Assembly (NCBI GenBank): GCA_027186245.1
Contig: CP114481.1
Span: forward strand, 30,039,501-30,103,500
DNA length: 64,000 nt
Direction: 5' to 3'
Source of the DNA: Coriaria nepalensis
Taxonomy: Eukaryota > Streptophyta > Magnoliopsida > Cucurbitales > Coriariaceae
Position 1 is the stretch's first letter; every line of letters begins with the position of its first letter. A program made the translations under genes and the position numbers. This document shows positions 63,907 to 64,000 of the stretch, piece after piece. The notes under the pieces are model-generated. The model worked only from the letters and a program-made list of their open reading frames with translations, had not been told where the DNA came from and made no database searches.

Positions 63907-64000
63907 AGGAAACTGTGCATTCGTTTAACCTTAAAATCATTTCAATGTGTCATTTCAAGTCAATAACTTATTTCAAAGCAAGTCGAACGAATTCTATTTT
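63907..64000 (+). repeat. partial last monomer (94 bp)
   Basis: Starts AGGAAACTGTG and carries AATGTGTC; cut by the window edge within the T tract. The array therefore continues beyond the window on the right; its left end also begins in monomer sequence. Confidence 0.9.

Larger units (their letters stand above)
1..64000 (+). repeat. 142-bp satellite DNA array, about 450 head-to-tail monomers
   Basis: The window is a continuous tandem array of a 142-bp, AT-rich monomer. Starts of the AGGAAAG motif fall at 1, 143, 285 and so on, and the last partial copy starts at 63907, giving 450 full monomers plus 94 bp. All copies lie in the same orientation; I saw no inversion, transposon, unique spacer or microsatellite. 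Most copies differ from the consensus at only a few positions, and shared variants define higher-order repeats listed separately. Array size, monomer length and homogeneity are those of centromeric, pericentromeric or subtelomeric satellites of eukaryotes. Which of these applies, and the species, cannot be read from the window. There is no gene anywhere in it. Confidence 0.98.

Noticed and set aside
1..64000. CRISPR array
   Set aside because: There are no conserved short repeats with unique spacers; the entire 142-bp unit is conserved and no cas-like genes are present.
1..64000. Embedded transposons, retroelement fragments or inversions
   Set aside because: Monomer phase is kept through the whole window apart from eight 1-bp changes, and every monomer is in the same orientation, so there is no room for an insertion.
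1..64000. Telomeric repeats, rRNA, tRNA or other RNA genes
   Set aside because: No TTAGGG- or TTTAGGG-like runs, no rRNA-like segments and no tRNA-like cloverleaf were seen; the stem-loops are internal to the satellite monomer.

Overview
The whole 64 kb window is one uninterrupted satellite DNA array. A monomer of 142 bp (about 32% GC in the consensus) is repeated head to tail about 450 times, always in the same orientation. There is no unique sequence, transposon, RNA gene or credible protein-coding gene. Arrays of this size and homogeneity are typical of centromeric, pericentromeric or subtelomeric heterochromatin in a nuclear eukaryotic genome, resolved by long reads. I do not recognise the monomer, so I name no species; a plant or an animal is possible. 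The 142 bp length falls in the nucleosome-size range common for centromeric satellites, but location and function are inference.

I set the monomer start at the AGGAAAGTGTGCATTCG motif, because the window begins there. The start of the last, partial monomer (63907) fits 450 monomers of 142 bp plus a net 6 bp. I can account for that exactly with seven 1-bp insertions and one 1-bp deletion. The rest of the variation is substitution. It defines recurrent monomer types, named here by short diagnostic words: CCAG/CGAAAG, GAGCAC, T7 (CTTTTTTTGC), GTGATT, CAACTCG, CATCAC, GTATG and so on.

Layout by higher-order structure. 1-7.8 kb is a heterogeneous mosaic with short local duplications. 7.8-11.9 kb holds a dispersed 6.5-monomer duplication and a 4-monomer tandem unit. 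11.9-25.1 kb holds an 18-monomer unit (2556 bp) present three times and embedded in a 36-monomer (5112 bp) duplication, plus a 4-monomer (568 bp) micro-repeat. 25.1-31.2 kb is mixed and contains early forms of the types that dominate to the right. 31.2-46.9 kb holds two nested tandem duplications: an older 27-monomer one (3835 bp, second copy lacking two monomers) and a younger 46-monomer one (6534 bp, in which I saw only three substitutions). 46.9-64 kb is a reshuffled region of short cassettes built around the GAGCAC monomer, with chimeric monomers and a 20-monomer block copied 88 monomers apart. Near the right end (63.05-63.48 kb) monomer types otherwise confined to the first 20 kb return.

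There are no genes that work together here. What can be read is the recent amplification history of a satellite, and a few conserved elements inside the monomer: two dyads, a widely spaced inverted repeat around TTCGTT, and a triplicated ATTTCAA.
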